A stretch of DNA of 6,624 nt. It comes from Gammaproteobacteria bacterium. GTDB taxonomy: Bacteria; Pseudomonadota; Gammaproteobacteria; Acidiferrobacterales; Acidiferrobacteraceae. Positions 1-5,381 of the stretch are shown here, piece after piece; positions within the stretch are counted from its first letter, which is position 1, and each line of letters opens with the position of its first letter. The position numbers were made by a program, and so were the translations under genes. The notes under the pieces were generated by a model. That model was not told the origin of the DNA and searched no databases. It saw only the letters and a list, made by a program, of their open reading frames with translations. The stretch lies in contig JAPTWT010000310.1 in assembly GCA_028064935.1 (NCBI GenBank), positions 1 through 6,624 of the forward strand, read 5' to 3'.

Positions 1-48
1 GGGGTACCCCCCCCCCCCGGGCGTTTTCCCCCCCCCCCCCCCCCCCCC
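1..48. other. C-homopolymer sequence end, probable artefact
   Basis: This stretch holds a run of 12 C (7-18) and a run of 21 C (28-48), separated by GGG, CG and TTTT. It also contains a KpnI-like GGTACC inside the palindrome GGGGTACCCC (1-10) and a SmaI-like CCCGGG (16-21). Nothing in it resembles coding sequence, and normal EAL-protein coding begins immediately after it. I infer a sequencing, library or assembly artefact at a contig or clone end rather than genomic DNA. Confidence 0.7.
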
Positions 49-848
49 GCACGAGCGGAGAGCGTGAAGATCGCGCCGAGCGCGCACCGTCCGAGGAGAC
101 TTGGCCAGCCCGTCTGCAGGCGGCCCTGGCAGAGCAGCGCATCCGGGCGGCCTATCAGCCGATAATCGCGTTGGCGGATGCGACCATTGTCGCCGAGGAG
201 GCCTTGGCGCGCTTTGTTGCGACCGATGGGGTGGTGACCCCGGCCGGAGCGTTCATCGAGGCCGCGGCGGCCTGTGATCTCATTACCGCTATCGATGAGG
301 TCGTGTTAAACGAGACCCTGGCCCGGTGTAGTGCCCGGCGCGTGCTGGGATTGCCGGGGCGCCTGCACTTCGTGAATGTCTCGACGGCGTTGCTCGCCGC
401 CCCTGACCGTCTGACCCATTTGGCCGCGGCGGTCGAGGTCTGCGGAACTCCTTGGCCCCAAGATGACCCCCGCTGGCGGTCTTTGGTGATCGAGATCACC
501 GAACGAGAACTGATTACCGCTCACTCCGGTGTCATCCGGGCGCTACGGCCCTTGCTGGACGCTGGGGTGCGCTTGGCGCTTGATGATTTCGGGAGCGGCT
601 ACTCCTCCTTTCTCTATCTCGCGGATCTTCCCATCACGTTTTTGAAGATCGAGCAGGCGTTGATTGCCCGTGTCGGACAGGATCGGCGCGTGGATATCAT
701 GGTCGAGGCCATCGCCCGCATGGCCGCTGAACTCCATATCATCACTATTGCTGAAGGCATCGAGAGCGCCACGACCGCCACCGGGGTGGCCGCACTCGGC
801 GTTCTGTGGGGGCAGGGCTATCATTTCGGGCGGCCGGGGTGGGAGTAA
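48..848 (+). CDS. EAL-domain c-di-GMP phosphodiesterase, 5'-truncated
   Basis: The C-terminal part of an EAL protein, the class that hydrolyses cyclic di-GMP to pGpG in the cytoplasm. The frame is open back to the C-run, so the true start is lost. A short charged linker (about 48-113) leads into the EAL domain, which begins near 114 (LQAALAEQRIRAAYQPI). Counting residues from the TTG codon at 171, the conserved positions are E10-A-L, N69 (VNVS), E108 (EITE), D138 and D139 (DDFGSGYSS), K159, E195 (AEGIES) and Q215 (GQGYHF). All the usual metal and catalytic residues are therefore present and activity is plausible. The usual LKID reads LKIE, a conservative change. The domain ends at the C-terminus with RPGWE. 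EAL domains normally follow sensor, GGDEF or membrane modules, and any such part lies to the left, outside the window. TTG 171 lies inside the domain, so it cannot be the true start. Confidence 0.88.
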   Translation, partial: RTSGEREDRAERAPSEETWPARLQAALAEQRIRAAYQPIIALADATIVAEEALARFVATDGVVTPAGAFIEAAAACDLITAIDEVVLNETLARCSARRVLGLPGRLHFVNVSTALLAAPDRLTHLAAAVEVCGTPWPQDDPRWRSLVIEITERELITAHSGVIRALRPLLDAGVRLALDDFGSGYSSFLYLADLPITFLKIEQALIARVGQDRRVDIMVEAIARMAAELHIITIAEGIESATTATGVAALGVLWGQGYHFGRPGWE

Positions 849-881
849 AGGATATTAAGCGCGTGCATGGGGCCCGTTGAG

Positions 882-899
882 GCTGACCCGCAGGTCAGC
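882..899. other. 7-bp inverted repeat between convergent genes
   Basis: GCTGACC (882-888) and GGTCAGC (893-899) form a perfect 7-bp stem with a CGCA loop, 33 bases after the EAL stop and before the stop of the convergent small gene at 947. No T-run follows on either strand. It could be a weak or Rho-assisted transcription end, but it is not a canonical intrinsic terminator. Confidence 0.4.
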
Positions 900-946
900 G
901 TGTGAGAAAGACTTCGCTTGAAGCCGCGGTTGACTCAATTCCATTG

Positions 947-1252
947 TCAGCTAAACGTAGCATCAGCGGTGGATTTGTCTATCTGGATAGACACCTCGCC
1001 ATAAGCGGCCTTCTCCATAGCGCCACGAGGATCACCACAACACGGGAGGATTTCGGTAAACCAGATCCCCACATGACACTGGATTGCGTTATCGGTATCG
1101 GCCGTGTGCAAGACACGGATCGTGACCGGTCCGTCAGCGGCATAGCCCGCCAAAGGCATCGCGTTTATACCCAGACCCTCAATCTCTCGTTTTAGGGTCG
1201 TGTCGAAAGCCTCGGTTTGCCAAGCACGGAGCGTTTTAGGAAATGTGGGCAT
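947..1252 (-). CDS. Small conserved protein of unknown function (101 aa)
   Basis: A 101-residue soluble protein with no signal peptide or membrane segment. Its pattern matches, from memory, a family of small hypothetical proteobacterial proteins: an N-terminal amphipathic helix (about 10-27, ending EIEGL), a MPL motif near 32-34, alternating strands, then VGIWFTEILPCCGDP (61-75) and a C-terminal IDKSTADATF strand (91-100). Relatives usually have a Cys-rich GCSC-type motif before a DDP and a later YCEV. Here only the CC pair (71-72) remains and YGEV (84-87) lacks the Cys, so metal binding by this copy is uncertain. The ATG lies 6 bases after the stop of the flavin-binding gene upstream, so the two are almost certainly cotranscribed. 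The ribosome site is weak (GACGAG overlapping the upstream stop), which suggests translational coupling. The function is unknown. Confidence 0.75.
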   Translation of the reverse strand: MPTFPKTLRAWQTEAFDTTLKREIEGLGINAMPLAGYAADGPVTIRVLHTADTDNAIQCHVGIWFTEILPCCGDPRGAMEKAAYGEVSIQIDKSTADATFS

Positions 1253-1258
1253 GCGCGC

Positions 1259-1825
1259 TTACTCGTCGAAAAACGCATCCGTAAGGGGGGCTGGCACCAT
1301 GATTGGAATTCGGGCCTTACAGTTGGGGTACGCTTGGTCCACGGTGACCTGCACATAACGTAAGGCACGAGGCCATATTTGGGAAAAGGCATTTTTGTCT
1401 TGCACGATCTCGGCCGACCCGTTTACCCGCGCCCGCGATCGTTTCTGGAAGTCCACGAAGAGCATACCGACGTGGGGATTGACCAGAATATTGCCCAGCG
1501 AGTTGTAGAGGTTGTTGCCGCCGTAATCCGGGAATACGAGGATCTTAGGGTCCAGCACCTTAAGTAAAGGTGTGGGCTTACCAGCGATGCTATATTCCCG
1601 TCCCCGAAAACTGCAATCGCAGGCACCGTACTGGTTGGCCGTTGCCAGAAAGAAGAAGGGCTGATTTTCGAGGAATCTGATCCACGAGGGACGGATATGA
1701 TCCTGAATCATCTGGACCATGGCCGCGAGTTGGGCATCATTCTCCGCCGTTCGCCCCCCACAGAAACGCCTTTGCGCTTCCCATTCCCCGTCATGGAGGA
1801 TGTTATCGGTATCCCGGGTCTTCAT
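1259..1825 (-). CDS. Pyridoxamine 5'-phosphate oxidase-like flavin-nucleotide-binding protein
   Basis: A 188-residue cytoplasmic protein of the PNPOx-like split-barrel group (COG3576 type, predicted FMN binding). An N-terminal helical part (about 28-52) precedes the barrel. PFFFLATANQYGACDCSFRG (57-76) is the first strand pair, followed by LKVLDPKILVFPDYGGNNLYNSLGNI in the centre and NPHVGMLFVDF (116-126), which is typical of the family, then RARVNGSAEIV (131-141). Several members have no established substrate; reduction or flavin-dependent chemistry is inferred from the fold only. The start is supported by a strong AGGAG in the purine-rich stretch just upstream of the ATG. It follows the MFS gene by 95 bases with no terminator visible, and precedes the 101-residue gene by 6. 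True pyridoxamine-phosphate oxidase (PdxH) is less likely, because the length and motifs fit the uncharacterised branch better. Confidence 0.88.
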   Translation of the reverse strand: MKTRDTDNILHDGEWEAQRRFCGGRTAENDAQLAAMVQMIQDHIRPSWIRFLENQPFFFLATANQYGACDCSFRGREYSIAGKPTPLLKVLDPKILVFPDYGGNNLYNSLGNILVNPHVGMLFVDFQKRSRARVNGSAEIVQDKNAFSQIWPRALRYVQVTVDQAYPNCKARIPIMVPAPLTDAFFDE

Positions 1826-1920
1826 TCTCCTCTCCTGTCGCCGTGGCGGTGGGCCGTCGCTTCAATCGTTATCAGATCGGGTGGGGGGGTATAAGGTTGG
1901 TGGCGCCTGTTCATCGATGC

Positions 1921-3114
1921 CTATCCCGTCCGCAGAGGAATATCGCGGTAGCCTATGAGCGCCGTAATCGAGGCGATGGCGAGGAGGACGGCGCCCAAAA
2001 TCAACGAGGTCTGTAAACTGAATGCGTCGGCGACGCGACCCGCCATCATCGGCCCGATGGCTTGCCCAACGGAGAACACGACGGTAAAGAGCGTGATGCC
2101 TTTGGCCCATTGTGGAGCGGGCATCGTCCGATGAACCAAAACGGCGACTGCCGAAGGTGCGATGAACATGCCTAAGCCGAATAACCCTGTGGAGATCAGG
2201 ATGCTGGGTGCCGAGGCAAGGAAGGCAGGTAGTAAGGCACCCGCGAGCGTCAGGGTGCAACTGGCGGCAAGTGTTATCGCGGGATTCCACGCATCCAACG
2301 CTCGACGCCACGCAAACGGCGAACCGGCAACGCCCAAGCCCAGCACGATCCACGCCACCGTACCAAATTGCCAGGATAAGCCCTGAGCCTGAATCCACGC
2401 AAAGATAAACGTCATGTAAACGATGTAGCCACAGGCAAACAGGAAATAGGCCAGCAAGCTCGGTAGCAAGCCGCGGAGAGGAAGGGGGGCTCGGGACGCG
2501 GTGTTGGCCTCCCCGCCAATCCCGCTGGCTTCTCGCATGGGCCACAGAGAGGTGAGAACGGCGACTATGCCCAACGCGAGCCACGCGTCCGGCCAGCCTT
2601 TGTTCCCCATTGTGGCGATGATCGGGTTGACGACGACGCCGGAAATTGCAATGCCAATACCGGCACCGGCGAAATAAAGCCCCGTCGCCACGCGGCGCAG
2701 GGTAGGGCTTGCTTGATAGCGCGCCGCCACGAGCGCACCACCGCAGGCAAAGACCCACGCGGCGCCGATCCCTGCTACCCCTCGCGTCGCGGTGAGCCAC
2801 AACAGGCTCGGGCTTAGGCCCGTGACAAAGACCGCCCCGCACGTTAACAGTAACCCGAACATAAATAATTGGTTGGGACGAACGTGCCGTAATAGCCCAT
2901 ACGCGGAGACTGCGCCACCCACGTAGCCCAGCGCATTGGCCGTGTTGAGGGCGCCGGCGGTGACATAGTTCCAGTGCAGGCTCTCTTGCATGGCGGGTAG
3001 CAAAAGCGCATAGGCAAAGCGTGCCAAGCCCACGGCCACCGCCACGCCTAAACTGAGACCAAAAGCCGGCCAAAGCGACAGATCACGGCCCGCGATAGGG
3101 GTATCCATACGCAT
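1921..3114 (-). CDS. YbfB/YjiJ-family MFS transporter
   Basis: A 397-residue inner-membrane transporter of the major facilitator superfamily, MFS_4 (YbfB/YjiJ) branch. The signature GLARFAYALLLPAM (29-42) in the first membrane helix is typical. About twelve hydrophobic helices can be placed: roughly 15-40, 50-75, 82-100, 103-131, 142-168, 175-193, then a hydrophilic central loop (194-213), then 215-241, 250-268, 278-300, 302-327, 338-360 and 367-388. The charged residues cluster in loops, and the length is normal for the family. Substrates of this branch are mostly unknown; efflux of a small organic compound is a guess. The first ATG is preferred because AAGGA lies 9 bases upstream on the coding strand; a second ATG two codons later is less well spaced. 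The gene follows the DUF1348 gene by 86 bases without a terminator, so it may share the TetR-controlled promoter. Confidence 0.9.
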   Translation of the reverse strand: MRMDTPIAGRDLSLWPAFGLSLGVAVAVGLARFAYALLLPAMQESLHWNYVTAGALNTANALGYVGGAVSAYGLLRHVRPNQLFMFGLLLTCGAVFVTGLSPSLLWLTATRGVAGIGAAWVFACGGALVAARYQASPTLRRVATGLYFAGAGIGIAISGVVVNPIIATMGNKGWPDAWLALGIVAVLTSLWPMREASGIGGEANTASRAPLPLRGLLPSLLAYFLFACGYIVYMTFIFAWIQAQGLSWQFGTVAWIVLGLGVAGSPFAWRRALDAWNPAITLAASCTLTLAGALLPAFLASAPSILISTGLFGLGMFIAPSAVAVLVHRTMPAPQWAKGITLFTVVFSVGQAIGPMMAGRVADAFSLQTSLILGAVLLAIASITALIGYRDIPLRTG

Positions 3115-3200
3115 AATTCTTAATCCTTGTTAAGGTGAAGTTCCGCTCGGGAGACGGTGATGATCGGATATCGAAAAGGCTTCATAGACTCCCTGAATCG

Positions 3201-3668
3201 CTATAGGCCGAGCGCGCTCAAACCCGGGTGATCGTCGGGTCTGCGCCCTAAGGGCCAGTGATATTTCCGTTCGGATACCAAGATCGGCAGGTCATTGATG
3301 CTGGCAAGGCGTCTCGTCATCAGTCCTTGCGCGTTGAACTCCCAGAGTTCATTGCCATAACTGCGATACCAGTGATCAGAATCGTTATGCCATTCATAGG
3401 CGAATCGCACCGCCAGGCGATGATCACGGAAATCCCACAGTTCTTTGATCAGGCGATACTCGAGTTCCCGGGCCCACTTCCGTTGAAGGAAGGCATGTAT
3501 CGCCTCTCTCCCTACCGGAAACTCCGCCCGGTTTCGCCAAATGGTATCTTCCGTGTAGGCTCGTACGACGCGGTCCGGATCACGGGTGTTCCAGAGATCC
3601 TCGGCCAGTCGTACTTTTTGTCGGGCGCTGTCTTCGGTAAAAGGAGGGGTTGGTGTTTTCGTCTCCAT
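3201..3668 (-). CDS. DUF1348 / NTF2-like (SnoaL-like) protein
   Basis: A 155-residue cytoplasmic protein of the DUF1348 family (COG3558), whose members adopt the NTF2-like cone fold. Family hallmarks in order are [19 protein letters not shown] (21-39), the WRNRAEF motif (44-50) followed by [25 protein letters not shown] (60-78), [10 protein letters not shown] (85-94), [12 protein letters not shown] (100-111), GLMTRR (115-120) and SINDLPI (123-129). The length and motif order are complete. The biochemical function is not established; the fold often holds small ligands or catalyses simple isomerase or hydrolase chemistry. The start is fixed by AAGGAG (3682-3677 on the minus strand), 8 bases before the ATG. 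It is divergent from the TetR gene, and its promoter region carries the operator at 3701-3720, so control by that regulator is likely. Confidence 0.92.
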   Translation of the reverse strand: METKTPTPPFTEDSARQKVRLAEDLWNTRDPDRVVRAYTEDTIWRNRAEFPVGREAIHAFLQRKWARELEYRLIKELWDFRDHRLAVRFAYEWHNDSDHWYRSYGNELWEFNAQGLMTRRLASINDLPILVSERKYHWPLGRRPDDHPGLSALGL

Positions 3669-3690
3669 AGTGGCTACTCCTTATGGTCTG

Positions 3691-3718
3691 ATGATCCATC
3701 AGTAGACAGGTCTGTCTA
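3691..3718 (-). promoter_or_regulatory. Possible promoter for the DUF1348 operon
   Basis: On the minus strand TAGACA (3718-3713, five of six to TTGACA) and GATCAT (3696-3691, four of six to TATAAT) are separated by 16 bases. This would start transcription near 3684 and give a leader of about 16 bases holding AAGGAG. The -35 element lies inside operator 1, so bound repressor would block polymerase. The weak -10 keeps confidence low. Confidence 0.35.
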
Positions 3719-3720
3719 CT
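3701..3720. promoter_or_regulatory. TetR-type operator 1
   Basis: An inverted repeat of two 9-base arms, AGTAGACAG and CTGTCTACT, around a 2-base centre (GT). TAGAC-type palindromes between a tetR gene and its divergent target are the usual binding sites of TetR/AcrR dimers. It lies 33 bases upstream of the DUF1348 ATG and overlaps the proposed -35 of that gene. Confidence 0.8.
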
Positions 3721-3727
3721 GCGGGGA

Positions 3728-3733
3728 GTCTAC
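3728..3733. promoter_or_regulatory. Extra operator half-site
   Basis: GTCTAC here repeats the right arm of both palindromes and overlaps the proposed -35 element of the TetR promoter. It could support cooperative binding or be chance, since it is only six bases long. Confidence 0.3.
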
Positions 3734-3759
3734 ACAAGCAAGACAGATCTGTCTACAAT
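3731..3759 (+). promoter_or_regulatory. Probable autoregulated TetR promoter
   Basis: TACACA (3731-3736, four of six to TTGACA) and TACAAT (3754-3759, five of six to TATAAT) are separated by exactly 17 bases. Operator 2 sits entirely within the spacer and touches the -10, the classic arrangement for autorepression. The expected transcription start is about 3766, the A of the TetR ATG, so the mRNA may be leaderless. This fits the lack of a good ribosome site. Confidence 0.55.
3741..3754. promoter_or_regulatory. TetR-type operator 2
   Basis: A perfect 14-base palindrome, AGACAGATCTGTCT, matching the core of operator 1 (AGACAG-NT-CTGTCT). The right side extends to CTGTCTAC as in operator 1, but the left flank diverges. 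Its centre is 37 bases from that of operator 1, about 3.5 helical turns, so the two dimers would sit on roughly opposite faces of the DNA. Confidence 0.8.
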
Positions 3760-3765
3760 AGGCGA

Positions 3766-4359
3766 ATGCTCATACAAAAAAGTGCTCCACCAGCCTCTGA
3801 GGGTAAACAGCCCGCGCGCGAGCGGATTCTGCTCACCGCGCATGATCTCTTCTATCGTGAAGGCATACGCGGTACCGGCATTGACCGTATCATTGCCGAG
3901 TCGGGCGTGACCAAGGTCACCTTCTACCGTCACTACCCCAGTAAAAATGCCCTGATCGAGGCGTACCTCGATTATCGTCATGGGCAGTGGATGGATTGGT
4001 TTCAGGACGCCCTGAGGCGGCATGGCGACGGCGTGGAGGCCATTGTCCCGGCGCTGCGGGAATGGTTTGCGAAGCCGGACTTCCGAGGGTGTGCGTTTAT
4101 CAACACCATGGGGGAGATGGGGACCGCCCTGCCGGAGACCGTGCAATGGCTGCAACGTCACAAAGCGAAAATCCGCAAACTGATCGAGAATCTGCTGCCC
4201 GCGGGCGCTGGACGCAAATCTACGGCAGACGCCATTGCCTTAGGGATAGACGGGGCGGTGGTGCGAGCCGCGAGCGGGGAGGTGGTGCCCGCTCTGAGGG
4301 GATTGAGCCTGCTGATTGTTTGTCTCGATCGCGCCTACCATGATCGGCAAAAAGAATGA
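3766..4359 (+). CDS. TetR/AcrR family transcriptional regulator
   Basis: A 197-residue DNA-binding repressor. The N-terminal TetR domain spans about 16-66: helix 1 RERILLTAHDLFYREGI, the helix-turn-helix GIDRIIAESGVTKVTFYRHY (38-57) and the typical PSKNALIEAYL. The ligand-binding part (about 70-195) has the FRGCAFINTMGEMG stretch (106-119), HKAKIRKLIENLL (132-144) and IALGIDGAVVRA (157-168), which resemble the C-terminal domains of regulators such as YxaF/LmrA relatives. Binding of the adjacent palindromes is inferred from position. Loss of DNA binding on meeting a small lipophilic ligand is the usual family mode, but the ligand cannot be read from sequence. The chosen ATG has only a weak upstream AGG and coincides with the predicted transcription start. 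The divergent DUF1348 gene and the transporter behind it are the likely targets. Confidence 0.93.
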   Translation: MLIQKSAPPASEGKQPARERILLTAHDLFYREGIRGTGIDRIIAESGVTKVTFYRHYPSKNALIEAYLDYRHGQWMDWFQDALRRHGDGVEAIVPALREWFAKPDFRGCAFINTMGEMGTALPETVQWLQRHKAKIRKLIENLLPAGAGRKSTADAIALGIDGAVVRAASGEVVPALRGLSLLIVCLDRAYHDRQKE

Positions 4360-4369
4360 AGGCGCGGGG

Positions 4370-4492
4370 ATGGCCGGCCACGGTGATTTTCGATTAGCGG
4401 ATGTCCTGCGCCGTGCCTATTTAAGTGCCGCCAAGCGAACATCGCGCCTAAAGTCGCGCGAGGCCCGCACACCTTGTGCGTTAGATTTTTAG
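4370..4492 (+). CDS. Doubtful 40-aa ORF downstream of TetR
   Basis: It starts with an ATG 10 bases after the TetR stop and is preceded by GAAGG at a usable distance, which is the main support. The product is basic and Arg-rich, beginning MAGHGDFRLADVLRRAYL and ending CALDF. I do not recognise it. Its last codons run through the predicted terminator hairpin and its stop lies just after the T-run, which argues against a true gene. It could be a 3' UTR read by chance or a remnant. Confidence 0.2.
   Translation: MAGHGDFRLADVLRRAYLSAAKRTSRLKSREARTPCALDF
4466..4490 (+). terminator. Probable intrinsic terminator of the tetR transcript
   Basis: CGCACA (4466-4471) and TGTGCG (4475-4480) form a perfect 6-bp stem with a CCT loop, followed by TTAGATTTTT (4481-4490). 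The T-run is interrupted by AGA, so strength may be moderate. It separates the TetR gene from the downstream flavin reductase operon. Confidence 0.55.
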
Positions 4493-4700
4493 GGCTGAAG
4501 GGCGGATAGCCGATACCGATCCGTTGTGATCATGCACCAAATGGTTATGGCAAGCATAGATAGTGGGTTCGTGACCCTGCGATGCACCCTTGTACTTGAA
4601 GTTGCGATTATGATGAGTTCCAAACAGCAAGATTCGGGTCGCATCAGGCCGCGATTGGCCCTAGTGTGTCCTCGTGATAACGTTACCTCACGCGGAACCT

Positions 4701-5375
4701 ATGATGCATAGAGCCATTGAGCCCTTCATTCTGTATTTTGGCACACCGGTTATTCTTATTAGCACTCTGAATGAAAATGGGACCTACAATCTAGCCCCCA
4801 TGTCGTCGGTGTTTTGGCTCAGATGGCATTGTATGCTGGGTTTAGCAGCGAGCTCAAAAACGACGCAGAATATGATGCGGACGGGCGAATGCGTTCTTAA
4901 CTTGGCCTCGGTGAACGAGGTGGCGGCTGTAAATCGGTTAGCGCTTACAACAGGTTCTTACCCTGTTCCGGAAAGTAAGCAACGTCGGGGATACCGGTTT
5001 GAACCCGACAAGTTCGGGGTGGCGGGACTCAGGCCCCTAGCGTCCGAAACGGTCGCCGCACCACGCGTACAGGAATGTCCCGTGCAACTCGAAGCCATTG
5101 TGGAGGCGGTACATGGTATGGCCGAAAAGGACGTCGTCCAACGCGGGCTTTTTGTGGGTATCGAGGTGCGCATTCGGCGTGTTTACGCAGAAGAGGCAAT
5201 CCTTGTAAACGGCGAGCAAAATCGGATTGATCCCGATAAGTGGCGTCCGCTCATGATGAGCTTCCAGAAACTGTATGGTTTGGGTCCGTCTGTGTACGAA
5301 TCGGTATTGGCGGCGATCCCGGAATCCCTGTATGGCAGTCCAGGCCGAGACGGATCCTCTATTGGGGCGGGATAG
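4701..5375 (+). CDS. Flavin reductase family protein
   Basis: A 224-residue cytoplasmic FMN-binding split-barrel protein of the flavin reductase-like group (COG1853). Members bind FMN and pass electrons from NAD(P)H or act on small substrates; the substrate here is unknown. The barrel core runs from ILYFGTPVILISTLNENGTY (10-29) through NLAPMSSVFWL (30-40), the MLGLAASSKTTQNM stretch (45-58) and ECVLNLAS (63-70). ALTTGSYPVPESK (81-93), YRFEPDKFGVAGL (98-110) and the ECPVQLEAIVEAV strand (125-137) follow. The C-terminal part has RGLFVGIEVRIRRVY (148-162). An in-frame GTG at 4674 adds nine residues but has no ribosome site, and relatives begin close to MxHRAIEP, so ATG 4701 (or 4704) is preferred; a weak CGGA lies just upstream. 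The stop is 6 bases before the next ATG, making a two-gene operon with the alkyltransferase. Confidence 0.9.
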   Translation: MMHRAIEPFILYFGTPVILISTLNENGTYNLAPMSSVFWLRWHCMLGLAASSKTTQNMMRTGECVLNLASVNEVAAVNRLALTTGSYPVPESKQRRGYRFEPDKFGVAGLRPLASETVAAPRVQECPVQLEAIVEAVHGMAEKDVVQRGLFVGIEVRIRRVYAEEAILVNGEQNRIDPDKWRPLMMSFQKLYGLGPSVYESVLAAIPESLYGSPGRDGSSIGAG

Positions 5376-5381
5376 GGTCGT

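Larger units (their letters stand above)
4360..4700. other. Intergenic region between TetR and flavin reductase genes
   Basis: This 341-base stretch holds a doubtful 40-codon ORF right after the TetR stop, a probable terminator (4466-4490) and an imperfect palindrome (4674-4691) just before the flavin reductase start. A 10-base palindrome TGGCCGGCCA lies at 4371-4380. The part from 4500 to 4670 shows no convincing gene or promoter on either strand. The promoter of the downstream operon should be here, but I could not place it with confidence. Confidence 0.6.

Noticed and set aside
49..55. GCACGAG resembling a cDNA library adapter tail
   Set aside because: The match is short, and the bases translate in frame into the linker before the EAL domain, so chance cannot be excluded.
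1862..3073. A 403-codon minus-strand frame overlapping the transporter
   Set aside because: It is Arg- and His-rich with no membrane helices or known motifs, while the overlapping frame at 1921-3114 encodes a full MFS transporter. It is a high-GC shadow frame.
3258..3761. A 167-codon plus-strand frame
   Set aside because: It lies opposite the clear DUF1348 gene, runs through both operators and has no recognisable domain.
4371..4380. Palindrome TGGCCGGCCA as an operator
   Set aside because: It is a 10-base GC-only palindrome expected by chance at this base composition, with no second copy near a promoter.
4674..4676. GTG as start of the flavin reductase
   Set aside because: There is no ribosome site upstream and the extra nine residues do not match the family N-terminus; ATG 4701 or 4704 fits better.
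4526..4711. A 61-codon plus-strand frame before the flavin reductase
   Set aside because: It has no good ribosome site, no recognisable motif and overlaps the start of the real gene in another frame.
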